From Maribacter spongiicola (GTDB lineage: Bacteria; Bacteroidota; Bacteroidia; Flavobacteriales; Flavobacteriaceae): a stretch of DNA of 64,000 nt. A model generated the notes under the pieces. The model did not search any database, was not told where the DNA came from, and worked only from the letters and a program-made list of their open reading frames with translations. Shown one piece after another: positions 36,507 to 45,585 of this stretch. Every line of letters starts with the position of its first letter. Position 1 is the first letter of the stretch. The stretch lies in NCBI RefSeq assembly GCF_004364165.1, contig NZ_SOAY01000011.1, forward strand, positions 124,001-188,000, written 5' to 3'. Made by a program: the position numbers and the translations under genes.

Positions 36507-37640
36507 TTATTTCGACCATACAACACGGTTTACATAATCTACGTAAGACAAAATTATGCGTACTACCTTATCACTTACATTTGGCATAGAATAATCTGCA
36601 ACCGGTCTGAAATTTCGTTCAGGATTTCGCTTTTGCCCCTGTAAAACATCCAATGCTTGTAATATTCGTTCAGGGTTTAAGCCAACCATCATCACAGAAG
36701 CTTCTTCCATGGCTTCTGGTCGTTCATGAGCTTCCCTAATATTTAATGCCCTAAAATTTAAAATACTAGATTCTTCAGAAATAGTACCACTGTCTGATAA
36801 TACGGCAAAAGAATGGTATTGTAGTGCGTTATAATCAGAAAAACCAAGTGGTTTTAAAAACCTGATATTTTTATGTGCCTTTATCTTTTTGGCATCCAAC
36901 ATATTTCGTGTTCTTGGATGCGTTGATACGATTACGGGATAATCATATTTTTCTGCAATTAAGTTCAAAGAAGTAATAAGACCTTCAAAATTTTTAGGAT
37001 TACTTATATTTTCTTCCCTGTGCGATGAGACCACAAAAAACTTGCCTTCTTCCAATTTTAGCTTATTAAGCACATCTGAAGCTTCTATCTTAGCCTTAAA
37101 TTTGTGAAGCACCTCAAACATAGGACTTCCAGTTTTGATGACCCTTTCTGGTGAAAGACCTTCTCTTAAAAGGTATTCACGAGCAATATCGCTATAGGTT
37201 AGATTAATGTCAGACACGTGGTCCACAATTTTTCTATTGGTTTCTTCTGGCACACGTTGATCAAAACAACGGTTTCCCGCTTCCATATGAAATACAGGTA
37301 TTTTCCTCTTTTTTGCAGGAATAGCACATAGGCATGAATTGGTATCTCCTAATACTAAAAAAGCGTCTGGGTTGATTTCTTCTAAAACAGGGTCAATTTT
37401 AATAAGAATATTACCTATAGTTTCTGCAGCATTTTTACCAGCTGCATTAAGAAATATGTCAGGTTTTCTTATTTCTAAATCTTCAAAAAAGATTCCGTTG
37501 AGTTCATAATCGTAATTTTGCCCGGTGTGTACTAAGGTGTGTTCAATTGATTTATTAGTATCCAAAGCGTTTAATACACAGGCCAATCTAATAATTTCTG
37601 GTCGTGTTCCAACGACGGTAAGTACTTTAAGTTTTTTCAA
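36507..37640 (-). CDS. capG: UDP-N-acetyl-L-talosamine/GlcNAc 2-epimerase CapG (FnlC)
   Basis: CapG performs the last step of UDP-N-acetyl-L-fucosamine synthesis, C-2 epimerisation. The 377-residue protein has the epimerase signature VVGTRPEIIRLACVLNAL, VLGDTNSCLCAIPAKKR, FHMEAGNRCFDQRVPEETNR, SSHREENISNPKNFEGL and LSDSGTISEESSILNFRALN. It differs from the WecB type elsewhere in this locus (wecB at 41572), and its GNRCFDQRVPEE segment is typical of FnlC/CapG. The start is TTG at 37640, 27 bases after the capF stop. With CapF upstream and the broken capE it makes the complete pathway set. Confidence 0.88.
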   Translation of the reverse strand: MKKLKVLTVVGTRPEIIRLACVLNALDTNKSIEHTLVHTGQNYDYELNGIFFEDLEIRKPDIFLNAAGKNAAETIGNILIKIDPVLEEINPDAFLVLGDTNSCLCAIPAKKRKIPVFHMEAGNRCFDQRVPEETNRKIVDHVSDINLTYSDIAREYLLREGLSPERVIKTGSPMFEVLHKFKAKIEASDVLNKLKLEEGKFFVVSSHREENISNPKNFEGLITSLNLIAEKYDYPVIVSTHPRTRNMLDAKKIKAHKNIRFLKPLGFSDYNALQYHSFAVLSDSGTISEESSILNFRALNIREAHERPEAMEEASVMMVGLNPERILQALDVLQGQKRNPERNFRPVADYSMPNVSDKVVRIILSYVDYVNRVVWSK

Positions 37641-37667
37641 AATATGTGCTTTTAATTCGTAGTTGGT

Positions 37668-38804
37668 TTATACATTTTCAAAATAGGTGTCGGCGTCTTT
37701 CTCATTATAAGGTTCATTGATCCAAAATAATGTAATCAATTCTTCATCTCCTATATTCTTGATATTGTGGGTGTGCCATATAGGCATGTCTACATAGGCA
37801 GGTTCGGTGCCATCCAAATAATAATCTATGACGTCATCAGTTCCAATTTTTCTTAGCTGTATTAAGGCTTTTCCACTTATTACTGCAAAACGTTCTGCTT
37901 TTCTAGTATGGTAATGGTTGCCTCTTGTAATACCTGGTACGGTTGTAGAAAAAGAAAACTGTCCACTTGTCTCTGTTCTTGCTATTTCAACAAAACTACC
38001 TCTTGCATCTGTATGTTTAGTGTATTTAACAGGGTAGTGGTCTTTAGGTACATAGCATCTAAAGGTATTAAAAAGTGCTTTTTCAAAAGAATCCTCTAGA
38101 CTAGGAAAAATACCTTTTCCCATGTAATCAGATTTATATTGTTTTAGCAGCGATAGAATTTTAGAAACTTTTATATGTGTTTCTGGTGCTATCAGTAGTT
38201 CATAGCTATTTTTACCTATATTCTTTGTTTCAATTTTGTCTTCTATAACCTTACTGAATTTAGAAATAAGATCGTTGATATAAATAAGACCTACTTCACT
38301 ATCATTGTGGATGACTGGTTCTTCATTATGGGCAATTTTATGGCAAAATGTGGCCACTACAGAATTGTAATTTGGCTTTCCAAAAGGACCAAAAACATTT
38401 GGTATTGTTAACGATGTTACCTTACCGTTACCTTTGTTCGCCCAATCCATAAAAAGGTGTTTGCCCTCTTTTTTAGACTTTCCATATAAATTATCATTAA
38501 CCTCCTGAGAAGAAGATGAAAAAATTATATGAGGATTAACTTTTTCTTTATCGCAAGCGCTGATCAATGTATTTACGAGTGCTATGTTCGTTTCATAAAT
38601 TACATTAGCATCTTCATGTCTATTCATGGCGGCTAAGTGTACAATGACATCACAACTTTTAACAAAAGTACCCAGGGCTTTATCGTTAGAAAAAAATGAA
38701 CGCTTAAATGGAACAAGTTCAATTTGTTCCTTCAAGGCTAATGTGCTATATAAATGATATCCGACAAAACCTGCCTGCCCGGTAATTCCTACTCTAAATT
38801 TCAT
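37668..38804 (-). CDS. capF: CapF (FnlB): bifunctional SDR reductase with C-terminal cupin for UDP-L-FucNAc synthesis
   Basis: CapF takes the CapE product through C-3 epimerisation and C-4 reduction. The N-terminal SDR domain (about 1-250) has GITGQAGFVGYHL and the active-site region SSQEVNDNLYGKSKKEGKHL with Y-x3-K. The C-terminal cupin (about 255-375) has HTDARGSFVEIARTETSGQF, RGNHYHTRKAERFAVISGKA and PIWHTHNIKNIGDEEL, whose histidines bind zinc. At 378 residues it matches S. aureus CapF in size and order of domains. It lies 32 bases after the cupin gene 38837. Confidence 0.92.
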   Translation of the reverse strand: MKFRVGITGQAGFVGYHLYSTLALKEQIELVPFKRSFFSNDKALGTFVKSCDVIVHLAAMNRHEDANVIYETNIALVNTLISACDKEKVNPHIIFSSSSQEVNDNLYGKSKKEGKHLFMDWANKGNGKVTSLTIPNVFGPFGKPNYNSVVATFCHKIAHNEEPVIHNDSEVGLIYINDLISKFSKVIEDKIETKNIGKNSYELLIAPETHIKVSKILSLLKQYKSDYMGKGIFPSLEDSFEKALFNTFRCYVPKDHYPVKYTKHTDARGSFVEIARTETSGQFSFSTTVPGITRGNHYHTRKAERFAVISGKALIQLRKIGTDDVIDYYLDGTEPAYVDMPIWHTHNIKNIGDEELITLFWINEPYNEKDADTYFENV

Positions 38805-38836
38805 TGCATCAATTTTTTAAAATGTGTCAATATTTG

Positions 38837-39268
38837 CTATTCCCATTGCGCCTTCCAATAATTTGCATCGTACCTAAAGTCATCATTTTTAGATTGTTCT
38901 ACTGTAAAATCAGAAAAAACCAAAAGTTTCGAATTAGCTTCAATAGCTTTAATGCCGGTGGCATAGCCTCCAGTAATTGCTAAAATATCTGGGTTAGCTG
39001 CTGAGAGAACAATTTTTTCTGTTTTTAAATCTTGCGACGGTTGTTCAAAACTAGGTACCTTAACCAAGTTTATAATAAAACTACCCTGAGTACAGTAAAA
39101 CCACTTCTTCTCATTTTCATGACCTTGCCATGCCCTTATCATTGTTTGGTTACTAGGTGCTATTTCATACATTCTAATAATCTCGGTAAGATTAAAAGAA
39201 TTTAAAAATGATACTGCACCTCTCTCATCGGTATGGATGTTGCCGTTAATAAGGGTGTACGAAGCCAT
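38837..39268 (-). CDS. Cupin-type sugar epimerase/isomerase-like protein (FdtA/WxcM-like)
   Basis: This small 143-residue cytoplasmic protein has a jelly-roll cupin pattern: NIHTDERGAVSFLNSFNL, MIRAWQGHENEKKWFYCTQG, NLVKVPSFEQPSQDL and GGYATGIKAIEANSKLLVF. The family covers dTDP-sugar 3,4-ketoisomerases and RmlC-like epimerases. Its ATG begins immediately after the capE stop codon and it stands between capE and capF, so it probably modifies a keto-sugar intermediate of this pathway. I cannot tell epimerase from isomerase by eye. Confidence 0.65.
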   Translation of the reverse strand: MASYTLINGNIHTDERGAVSFLNSFNLTEIIRMYEIAPSNQTMIRAWQGHENEKKWFYCTQGSFIINLVKVPSFEQPSQDLKTEKIVLSAANPDILAITGGYATGIKAIEANSKLLVFSDFTVEQSKNDDFRYDANYWKAQWE

Positions 39269-40274
39269 TTATAACAAGTCTTTAATGTATTCTAAGTTTA
39301 ATAAAGTTTCCTTTAGTTCTTTATTTGTAAGCTGTTCGGTATTATGAGAGTGATAATCTTCTATTTCACTCGTGTTAGTTTCTCCTTCAGAGAAATAACG
39401 ACTATAGTTTAGATCCCTATTATCTGCCGGAATACGATAAAACTCTCCCATATCTTCTGCCTTTTGCATTTCTTCTCTAGTACAAAGGGTTTCGTATAAT
39501 TTTTCTCCATGTCGCGTACCTATAACTTTAATCTCGTTATCGGCATTGAAGATATCTTTTACGGCAGCCGCTAAATCACCTATGGTACTGGCAGGGGCTT
39601 TATTAACGAATAAATCTCCTTGGTTTCCGTGTTCAAAAGCGAACAGTACCAAATCTACAGCGTCTTCCAATGACATTAAAAAACGGGTCATTTTTGGATC
39701 GGTTACCGTTAAAGGTAATTTTTGTTCAATTTGATTTACGAATAGAAGGTATTACCGAACCTCTTGATGCCATTACATTACCATAACGGGTAAGACAAAC
39801 AATGGTTTTATCTTCATGAATGTTTCTAGAAGCAGCGACTGCTACTTTTTCCATTAAGGCTTTACTAATTCCCATTGCATTAATAGGGTAGGCAGCTTTA
39901 TCTGTACTTAAGCAAATAACGCGTTTTACACCGTTGGCAACAGCAGCATCTATAGTATTTTGTGTTCCAAAAACATTTGTTTTAGCAGCTTCTATAGGGA
40001 AAAATTCACAAGAAGGCACTTGTTTTAAGGCTGCAGCATGAAATACATAATCAACCCCTCTCATAGCTTTGTCAATGCTATTATAATCACGTACATCACC
40101 AATGTAGAATTTTACTTTTTCATTTTTTAGGTGGTTACGCATATCATCTTGTTTTTTCTCGTCTCGAGAAAAAATACGGATTTCTTTAATATCGGTTTCC
40201 AGAAAGCGATTTAGTACGGCGTTTCCAAAGGATCCTGTACCTCCTGTAATAAGTAGTGTTTTGTTTTTAAACAT
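39269..40274 (-). pseudogene. capE: CapE (FnlA) UDP-GlcNAc 4,6-dehydratase/5-epimerase, split by a +1 frameshift
   Basis: CapE starts UDP-L-FucNAc synthesis from UDP-GlcNAc. The first part (40274-39726, 182 codons) has TGGTGSFG, FHAAALKQVP and STDKAAYPINAMGISKALME, the MxxxK active site of this family. It breaks after RYGNVMASRGSVIPS and ends in a foreign tail IRKSN. The second part (140 codons, first ATG at 39691) continues with MTRFLMSLEDAVDLVLFAFE and GTRHGEKLYETL. Between them the other frame reads FVNQIEQKLPLTVTDPK, exactly the missing segment, so one extra base near 39743 splits a normal 335-residue gene. The break is not in a homopolymer. Unless it is a sequencing error or suppressed, the enzyme is inactive. 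Confidence 0.88.
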
Positions 40275-40277
40275 AAT

Positions 40278-41348
40278 TTAGATTTCGGTTATGAATGTTT
40301 GAACCGACGTTTCAAAGTGGTCGTAGTCTCTCTTTACATCCTCTAGAAAAACGGTGCAGTTGTTAATAAATTGTTCTTTGTTAAAGCTCTCTTTAAATTT
40401 CAGGAGTTTATTAGGAATTTCTGTATAGTCATCCATTACAATACCTAAACCATATTTTTTAATTACTCTACTATGTTCTGTATTATTTCGTGCAATACAT
40501 GGAATTTGGAGCAATGCCGATAGGTATAATCTATTTGCAATCGCATAATTACTTATTTTATCATTATTTTGAATAATATTTATAAAATCTGTTCGTTCCA
40601 GGAGCTTAATTTCCTGACTTTTTTCGTAAGGACCCAAAAGTTTTACATTTTCAATATTGTTATTTTTAATTTCTTTTTTCAATAATTCAATGGCAGGACC
40701 TTTACCTATAAAGGACATTTGGAAATTCTCATTGTTTTGTAACTGCAACATAACCGCAGAATTTGTTTGAAAATCTCGAATCGCGCCAATAGTATCTACA
40801 TGAATTTTTTTATTTAAGAAAAATTCTTTTTTAGCATATTTACCATCCAAATAATTTTTTATAAGTTCAATGTTAATATTATGACTTATAATGTAATTTT
40901 TATTTTTTGGTAGCCAATCGGTAAATCCCAATGATGAAATAAAAATATCTGGTGTATGTTTCAATAATTTAAGAAATCTTTTTTCAAAATAAGTTATAAC
41001 TGAAGTGTAATCCCTGATATCAAGTATAACTTTGGAACTAAATTTTTTAATAAGAAATGTGCTTAAAAAAATCCCAAGTTGCGGTGTAAATACTATTAAT
41101 TTGTCAAATTTACCTTTTAGAATTTCTTTCTTTGAAAATTGGCCAAATCTATAATAATTCAAAGCTATTAAAAATGGATTTCTTGAACTAGAATTATTTT
41201 CATAGGCTATTGTTTTGTTTTCGGTTTTTCCTGCCCTATTCCATGTTATAAGGGTATATTCTACATCATGCATATCTAATACTTGACGGTAATAGTCAAT
41301 GTATGGAGCTGTAAAAATATTATTAGGAAAAATAAGGGCTATTTTCAT
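40278..41348 (-). CDS. Glycosyltransferase, GT-B fold (GT4-like)
   Basis: The 356-residue cytoplasmic protein begins MKIALIFPNNIFTAPYIDYY with a beta-alpha start and has FDKLIVFTPQLGIFLSTFLI and VILDIRDYTSVITYFE in its first domain. In the second are MSFIGKGPAIELLKKEIKNN, VKLLGPYEKSQEI and LYLSALLQIPCIARNNTE, the kind of sequence found at the nucleotide-sugar site of GT-B enzymes. The classic E-x7-E is not obvious. It ends three bases before capE. Notably AT-rich even for this region. Donor unknown. Confidence 0.7.
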   Translation of the reverse strand: MKIALIFPNNIFTAPYIDYYRQVLDMHDVEYTLITWNRAGKTENKTIAYENNSSSRNPFLIALNYYRFGQFSKKEILKGKFDKLIVFTPQLGIFLSTFLIKKFSSKVILDIRDYTSVITYFEKRFLKLLKHTPDIFISSLGFTDWLPKNKNYIISHNINIELIKNYLDGKYAKKEFFLNKKIHVDTIGAIRDFQTNSAVMLQLQNNENFQMSFIGKGPAIELLKKEIKNNNIENVKLLGPYEKSQEIKLLERTDFINIIQNNDKISNYAIANRLYLSALLQIPCIARNNTEHSRVIKKYGLGIVMDDYTEIPNKLLKFKESFNKEQFINNCTVFLEDVKRDYDHFETSVQTFITEI

Positions 41349-41571
41349 ATTTTTATAGTTATTTATTCTAGACTTATTATTTATTTGATTTGCAATACTT
41401 TTTTGATTTTACAAAAACAATTATTTTTTTAATTAATTAATTAATTAGCTTAGCGCCAAATCTATTTTTCCGGGCGGTAATTCTTAGTTTTATTTATGCC
41501 TTAACTTAAATAAACCTAGAAAGAGTTAAGTATTATATTTCAAATAAATCATTTTTTAATATTTCAACTAA
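41349..41571. other. AT-rich spacer with a TTAA-type simple repeat
   Basis: This gap of about 220 bases holds no gene. A short tandem repeat of AATT/TTAA units (about 41428-41447) stands out; no hairpin with T-run or -7 box is convincing. Confidence 0.5.
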
Positions 41572-42693
41572 CTAATTTAAGCTTTCTATAAACTCGACAA
41601 TTCGTTTACTTGCTGACCCATCCCCATATGGATTATGTAATCGACTCATTTTTTTATACAAATTTGAATCTTGTAGAAGATTTTGTGCTTCTTTAACTAT
41701 TTTATTCTTATTGGTTCCCACTAATATTACGGTGCCTGCTTTTACTGCTTCAGGTCTTTCGGTTGTGTCTCTCATTACTAGTACTGGTTTCCCTAAACTT
41801 GGAGCCTCTTCTTGAACACCTCCACTATCAGTAATAATCAATTCAGATTTATTCATTAACCAGACAAAAGCCGGATAAGCCAGAGGTGCAATAAGATGTA
41901 CATTAGGTAAACTTCCTAAAATTTCGTGTACTGGTTTCAGGACTTTTGGATTTAGATGTACCGGATATATGATTTGAACATTTGGATTAGTGGATACAAT
42001 TTCTTTCAAAGCTTTACAAATATTGATAAACCCTTGACCATGATTTTCACGCCTGTGTCCAGTAACTAAAATAATCCTCTTGTCAAAATTGATCGTTTTT
42101 TTTAATTTTTCTATTTCTTTATCGAATATACTTTCAACTTTTGCAGAACTATCTATGAGCGCATCTATAACAGTATTACCAGTAATTATTATATTTTTCT
42201 TTGAAATATTTTCTCTGATTAAGTTATCAAAAGAAGTTTGAGTTGGTGCAAAATGGTAATCTGCTAAACGACCGGTAATTGATCTATTAATCTCTTCTGG
42301 AAAAGGAGAATATTTATTAAATGTTCTTAACCCAGCTTCTACATGGCAGACTTTTGCACCAGAATAAAATGCTGCAATACTTGATGCCATAGTAGTAGTA
42401 GTATCACCATGTACATAAACGTAATCTGGTCGAAATTCTTCAAGAATGGGCTGTAGCTCTGTTATTATATCCGCAGTTAAACCGTAGAGATTTTGTCCCG
42501 GCTTCATAAGATTTAAATCATAATCTGGAATAATTTCAAAAAAATCTAACACTTGGTCCAACATTTCCCGATGTTGAGCAGTCACGCATATTTTTGTTTC
42601 AAACAAATTATTTTGTTTAAATGCTCTGACCAATGGAGCCATTTTAATTGCCTCCGGTCTTGTTCCAAAAATAATTAGATTTTTTTTTATCAT
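41572..42693 (-). CDS. wecB: UDP-N-acetylglucosamine 2-epimerase (non-hydrolysing, WecB)
   Basis: WecB interconverts UDP-GlcNAc and UDP-ManNAc. The 373-residue protein has the family's motifs in order: [104 protein letters not shown] and [23 protein letters not shown]-ManNAc would be used directly or oxidised to UDP-ManNAcA, for which the dehydrogenase at 55028 is a candidate. It has gaps of about 170-220 bases on both sides, so may be transcribed on its own. Confidence 0.95.
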   Translation of the reverse strand: MIKKNLIIFGTRPEAIKMAPLVRAFKQNNLFETKICVTAQHREMLDQVLDFFEIIPDYDLNLMKPGQNLYGLTADIITELQPILEEFRPDYVYVHGDTTTTMASSIAAFYSGAKVCHVEAGLRTFNKYSPFPEEINRSITGRLADYHFAPTQTSFDNLIRENISKKNIIITGNTVIDALIDSSAKVESIFDKEIEKLKKTINFDKRIILVTGHRRENHGQGFINICKALKEIVSTNPNVQIIYPVHLNPKVLKPVHEILGSLPNVHLIAPLAYPAFVWLMNKSELIITDSGGVQEEAPSLGKPVLVMRDTTERPEAVKAGTVILVGTNKNKIVKEAQNLLQDSNLYKKMSRLHNPYGDGSASKRIVEFIESLN

Positions 42694-42860
42694 ATTTTAA
42701 GATTTAATCGTATCGAAATAATTTTAGTAATAAGAGTAATAGTTGAATTTTATTTTATCAAAAATATTTTTTTGATGTTGTATTATCAACCTGTTGATTG
42801 TATCAATTTTGTTTTAAAATTTGTAAGCTATTGTAAACAACTTATACATTGAATTTGTGT

Positions 42861-43733
42861 TCATAAGTTGCTATGCCTTTTAGCGTAAATAGTTGGAAAA
42901 ATTACTTTAGCCCATCCCATTAAATAAACTATTGGTAGCCGAACAGGAAAATGCTGTCTATTGTATTCTAGATTTGATTTAAAGTCTAAACCAACTGGAC
43001 TATGCAAAAGAGTAACTCTTTTTTTGAAAGATAGCTTTGCAAAAGTTTTGTAAGGATTCGTATGGTCGTCTGAACAATTTCCTAAATAATTTGGCGTGAC
43101 TAATACGGGTAATTCTTTTTTTACTGCCATTAATGTGTAATCGTAATCGGCTAGTCCATGAATATATTTTTTAGACAGAATACCTATCTCATCAACCACA
43201 TTTTTACTTACCCACATAATATTAGCATTACCGAGTTCACAAGATTGTGGACTTTTTCCATTTGGTAGAACTTTTGTAAAATGAGCAAGAAATTTGTTTG
43301 TGAAGTTATGACCGCCATATGTGTATTCCTTACTGTCCTTATCCATAGTAGGACCACAATAAATACCACCCTTACCATACTTTTTTTGAGAGTATGCATG
43401 AGTTTCAATAAGTTCTGTAAACATGGTGTCGTAAACGTTGGTATCATCGTTTAATAACAGAAATGCATCATATTCTGTTTTAATTGCTTCATTCCAAGAA
43501 TTACGCATTCCACCTGCCCAATATAGACTTCCTGTTCCTTGTAATACGTTAATATTTGGATAGTTTTCAGCAACAGCTACAGCTGTGCCATCTGTAGAAC
43601 CATCATCAGTTAAATAGATGTCGATACTAATATCATCCTTTACTTTTTCTAGGGAAAGGTAAAGATGCTTTAAAGAATCTAATGTCTTTTGCTTTCTATT
43701 AAAGCATGTTAACAATACTGCTATTTTATACAT
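42861..43733 (-). CDS. Glycosyltransferase family 2
   Basis: A GT-A fold glycosyltransferase of 290 residues. The N-terminal nucleotide-binding strand and loop are visible (KIAVLLTCFNRKQKTLDSL, IYLTDDGSTDGTAVAVAENY). GTGSLYWAGGMRNSWNEAI and FLLLNDDTNVYDTMF follow, the latter giving the metal-binding Asp pair. GLADYDYTLMAVKKELPVLV is like the catalytic-base region of rhamnosyl-type GT2 enzymes. No membrane domain except perhaps a weak C-terminal stretch (VYLMGWAKVIFPTIY). Donor not identifiable. Confidence 0.88.
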   Translation of the reverse strand: MYKIAVLLTCFNRKQKTLDSLKHLYLSLEKVKDDISIDIYLTDDGSTDGTAVAVAENYPNINVLQGTGSLYWAGGMRNSWNEAIKTEYDAFLLLNDDTNVYDTMFTELIETHAYSQKKYGKGGIYCGPTMDKDSKEYTYGGHNFTNKFLAHFTKVLPNGKSPQSCELGNANIMWVSKNVVDEIGILSKKYIHGLADYDYTLMAVKKELPVLVTPNYLGNCSDDHTNPYKTFAKLSFKKRVTLLHSPVGLDFKSNLEYNRQHFPVRLPIVYLMGWAKVIFPTIYAKRHSNL

Positions 43734-44232
43734 TACTCAATTTTTTTATTTCTAGGCATTTTATAAATTTATTATAATTCAAAATTGAAGTGTACTAATT
43801 GTACACATATCAATCACGTTTTTTTGCTCAACATTCTGCTGCCATATGAGGTTATAGACCCTGCCCACATTTGTTAGTTTTTTCAATGAATTACCAGCTA
43901 TCGTGCTATCATACAACAATTTATTTTAAAGACCTGTTTTTTACTAAATGTATATGATTACATTTTATATAATCATAATGGTCCATGTTTATAAGCTTAT
44001 TTTGTATTTCAGATATCCAATGTTCACATTGGTTATCTGAAACGTAATATTAAGATTTTTTCATATTTAACATATAGTCAACGGCTTAAATTGTAATATG
44101 TATTAATAATCTGTAACGAGTAGATATATTATTGCATTTTTACCTTGCAATTTTTATTCCTAGGTAGACTATTTATTTAGAATTATTTACCTCTATTAAA
44201 TATGGTTTTTTGAATATATGGGGCAACATTAC
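43734..44232. other. 500-bp gap with a gene-like remnant and a strong hairpin
   Basis: Mostly AT-rich spacer before gmd. Two things stand out. A leftward open frame of 46 codons (43919-43779, TTG start) encodes LLYDSTIAGNSLKKLTNVGR followed by a VYNLIWQQNVEQKN stretch. It is clearly GC-richer than its surroundings and looks like a fragment of a former gene; I do not recognise it. A 16-bp inverted repeat with a 4-base loop lies at 44007-44042 (one mismatch) but has no T-run. No promoter was found. Confidence 0.45.
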
Positions 44233-45348
44233 TTATTCAAAATAATTCATTGTACGGTAGCCGCCGTCTTTTAAATAACGTTCTTTTTGCATTAATTTCA
44301 CGTCACTTTGCATCATATCTTTGATAAGACTTTGTAAATCATGTTCAGGCGTCCAACCTAATTTTGTGTTTGCTTTCGTAGGATCACCTATCAATAAATC
44401 TACCTCTGTAGGTCTAAAATATTTAGGGTCTACCGCTAAAACTTCTTTTCCAATTTCTACTGCAAACTCAGGTTTACTGCACGATTTTACAAATGCTTTT
44501 TCATTAACACCTTCACCTTTAAATTCTAATGTTATTCCTACTTCTGCAAAGGCAAACTTTACAAAATCACGAACAGGGGTTGTTTTTCCAGTGGCAATTA
44601 CCCAATCTTCTGCTTTGTCGGCTTGTAAGATCATCCACATCATCCGCACATAGTCTTTAGCATGGCCCCAATCTCTTTGTGCATCTAAATTACCAAGATA
44701 GAATTTATCTTGCATTCCAAGTGCGATACGTGCTGTTGCCCTTGTAATCTTACGGGTAACAAAAGTTTCACCACGAATTGGAGATTCATGATTAAATAAA
44801 ATTCCATTACAGGCGTACATGCCATAAGCTTCTCTATAATTTACTGTTATCCAATAGGCATACATTTTAGCTACTGCATATGGGCTTCTTGGATAAAAAG
44901 GTGTGGTTTCTGACTGTGGTACTTCCTGTACTTTTCCATAGAGTTCAGAAGTTGAAGCTTGGTAAATACGTGTCTTATTTGATAGTCCTAAGAGACGTAC
45001 CGCATCGAGTATTCTTAGTGTACCTAGACCGTCTGCATTGCCGGTATATTCTGGTACCTCAAACGATACTTGCACATGACTCATTGCTGCCAAGTTGTAA
45101 ATTTCATCGGGTTGTATATCTAGAATAAGCCGAATAAGGTTGGTACTGTCTGTCATGTCTCCGTAATGCAATATAAAATTACGTTGCTCTATATGTGGAT
45201 CTTGGTATAAGTGATCTATACGGTCAGTGTTAAACAAAGAAGAACGTCTTTTTAGGCCGTGTACTATGTAACCTTTTTTTAATAAAAATTCGCTTAGATA
45301 AGCCCCGTCTTGCCCTGTAACACCAGTAATTAATGCTATTTTACTCAT
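44233..45348 (-). CDS. gmd: GDP-mannose 4,6-dehydratase
   Basis: Gmd converts GDP-D-mannose to GDP-4-keto-6-deoxy-D-mannose with bound NADP. The 371-residue protein is textbook: [98 protein letters not shown] (Y-x3-K), [18 protein letters not shown] and [20 protein letters not shown]. The usual partner GDP-L-fucose synthase is not in the window, so the product could be fucose, rhamnose or a perosamine type made with distant genes. It is isolated by about 240-500 bases on both sides. Confidence 0.97.
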   Translation of the reverse strand: MSKIALITGVTGQDGAYLSEFLLKKGYIVHGLKRRSSLFNTDRIDHLYQDPHIEQRNFILHYGDMTDSTNLIRLILDIQPDEIYNLAAMSHVQVSFEVPEYTGNADGLGTLRILDAVRLLGLSNKTRIYQASTSELYGKVQEVPQSETTPFYPRSPYAVAKMYAYWITVNYREAYGMYACNGILFNHESPIRGETFVTRKITRATARIALGMQDKFYLGNLDAQRDWGHAKDYVRMMWMILQADKAEDWVIATGKTTPVRDFVKFAFAEVGITLEFKGEGVNEKAFVKSCSKPEFAVEIGKEVLAVDPKYFRPTEVDLLIGDPTKANTKLGWTPEHDLQSLIKDMMQSDVKLMQKERYLKDGGYRTMNYFE

Positions 45349-45585
45349 AATACTATAATCTTAAAAAGATATTTTTTTCATAAATTACCCTTTGTTTTTA
45401 AAAAAAATATTTTATTCGAGTTAATTTGTTTGTGTAATAAATTAACATATTCTTAAAACTGTAAAAAAGCATGTTTATTGTTATTGATTGTATGGGTTTT
45501 TTGATAATTTAAAAAAAATATTAAAAAATAATTTTGTAAAAACCTAAACTTAACCTTAGAATGTTTTTTAATTTTAATGTTATAA

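Noticed and set aside
41428-41447. TTAA repeat as an insertion-site duplication
   Set aside because: Simple AT repeat in an AT-rich spacer; no flanking element or inverted ends.
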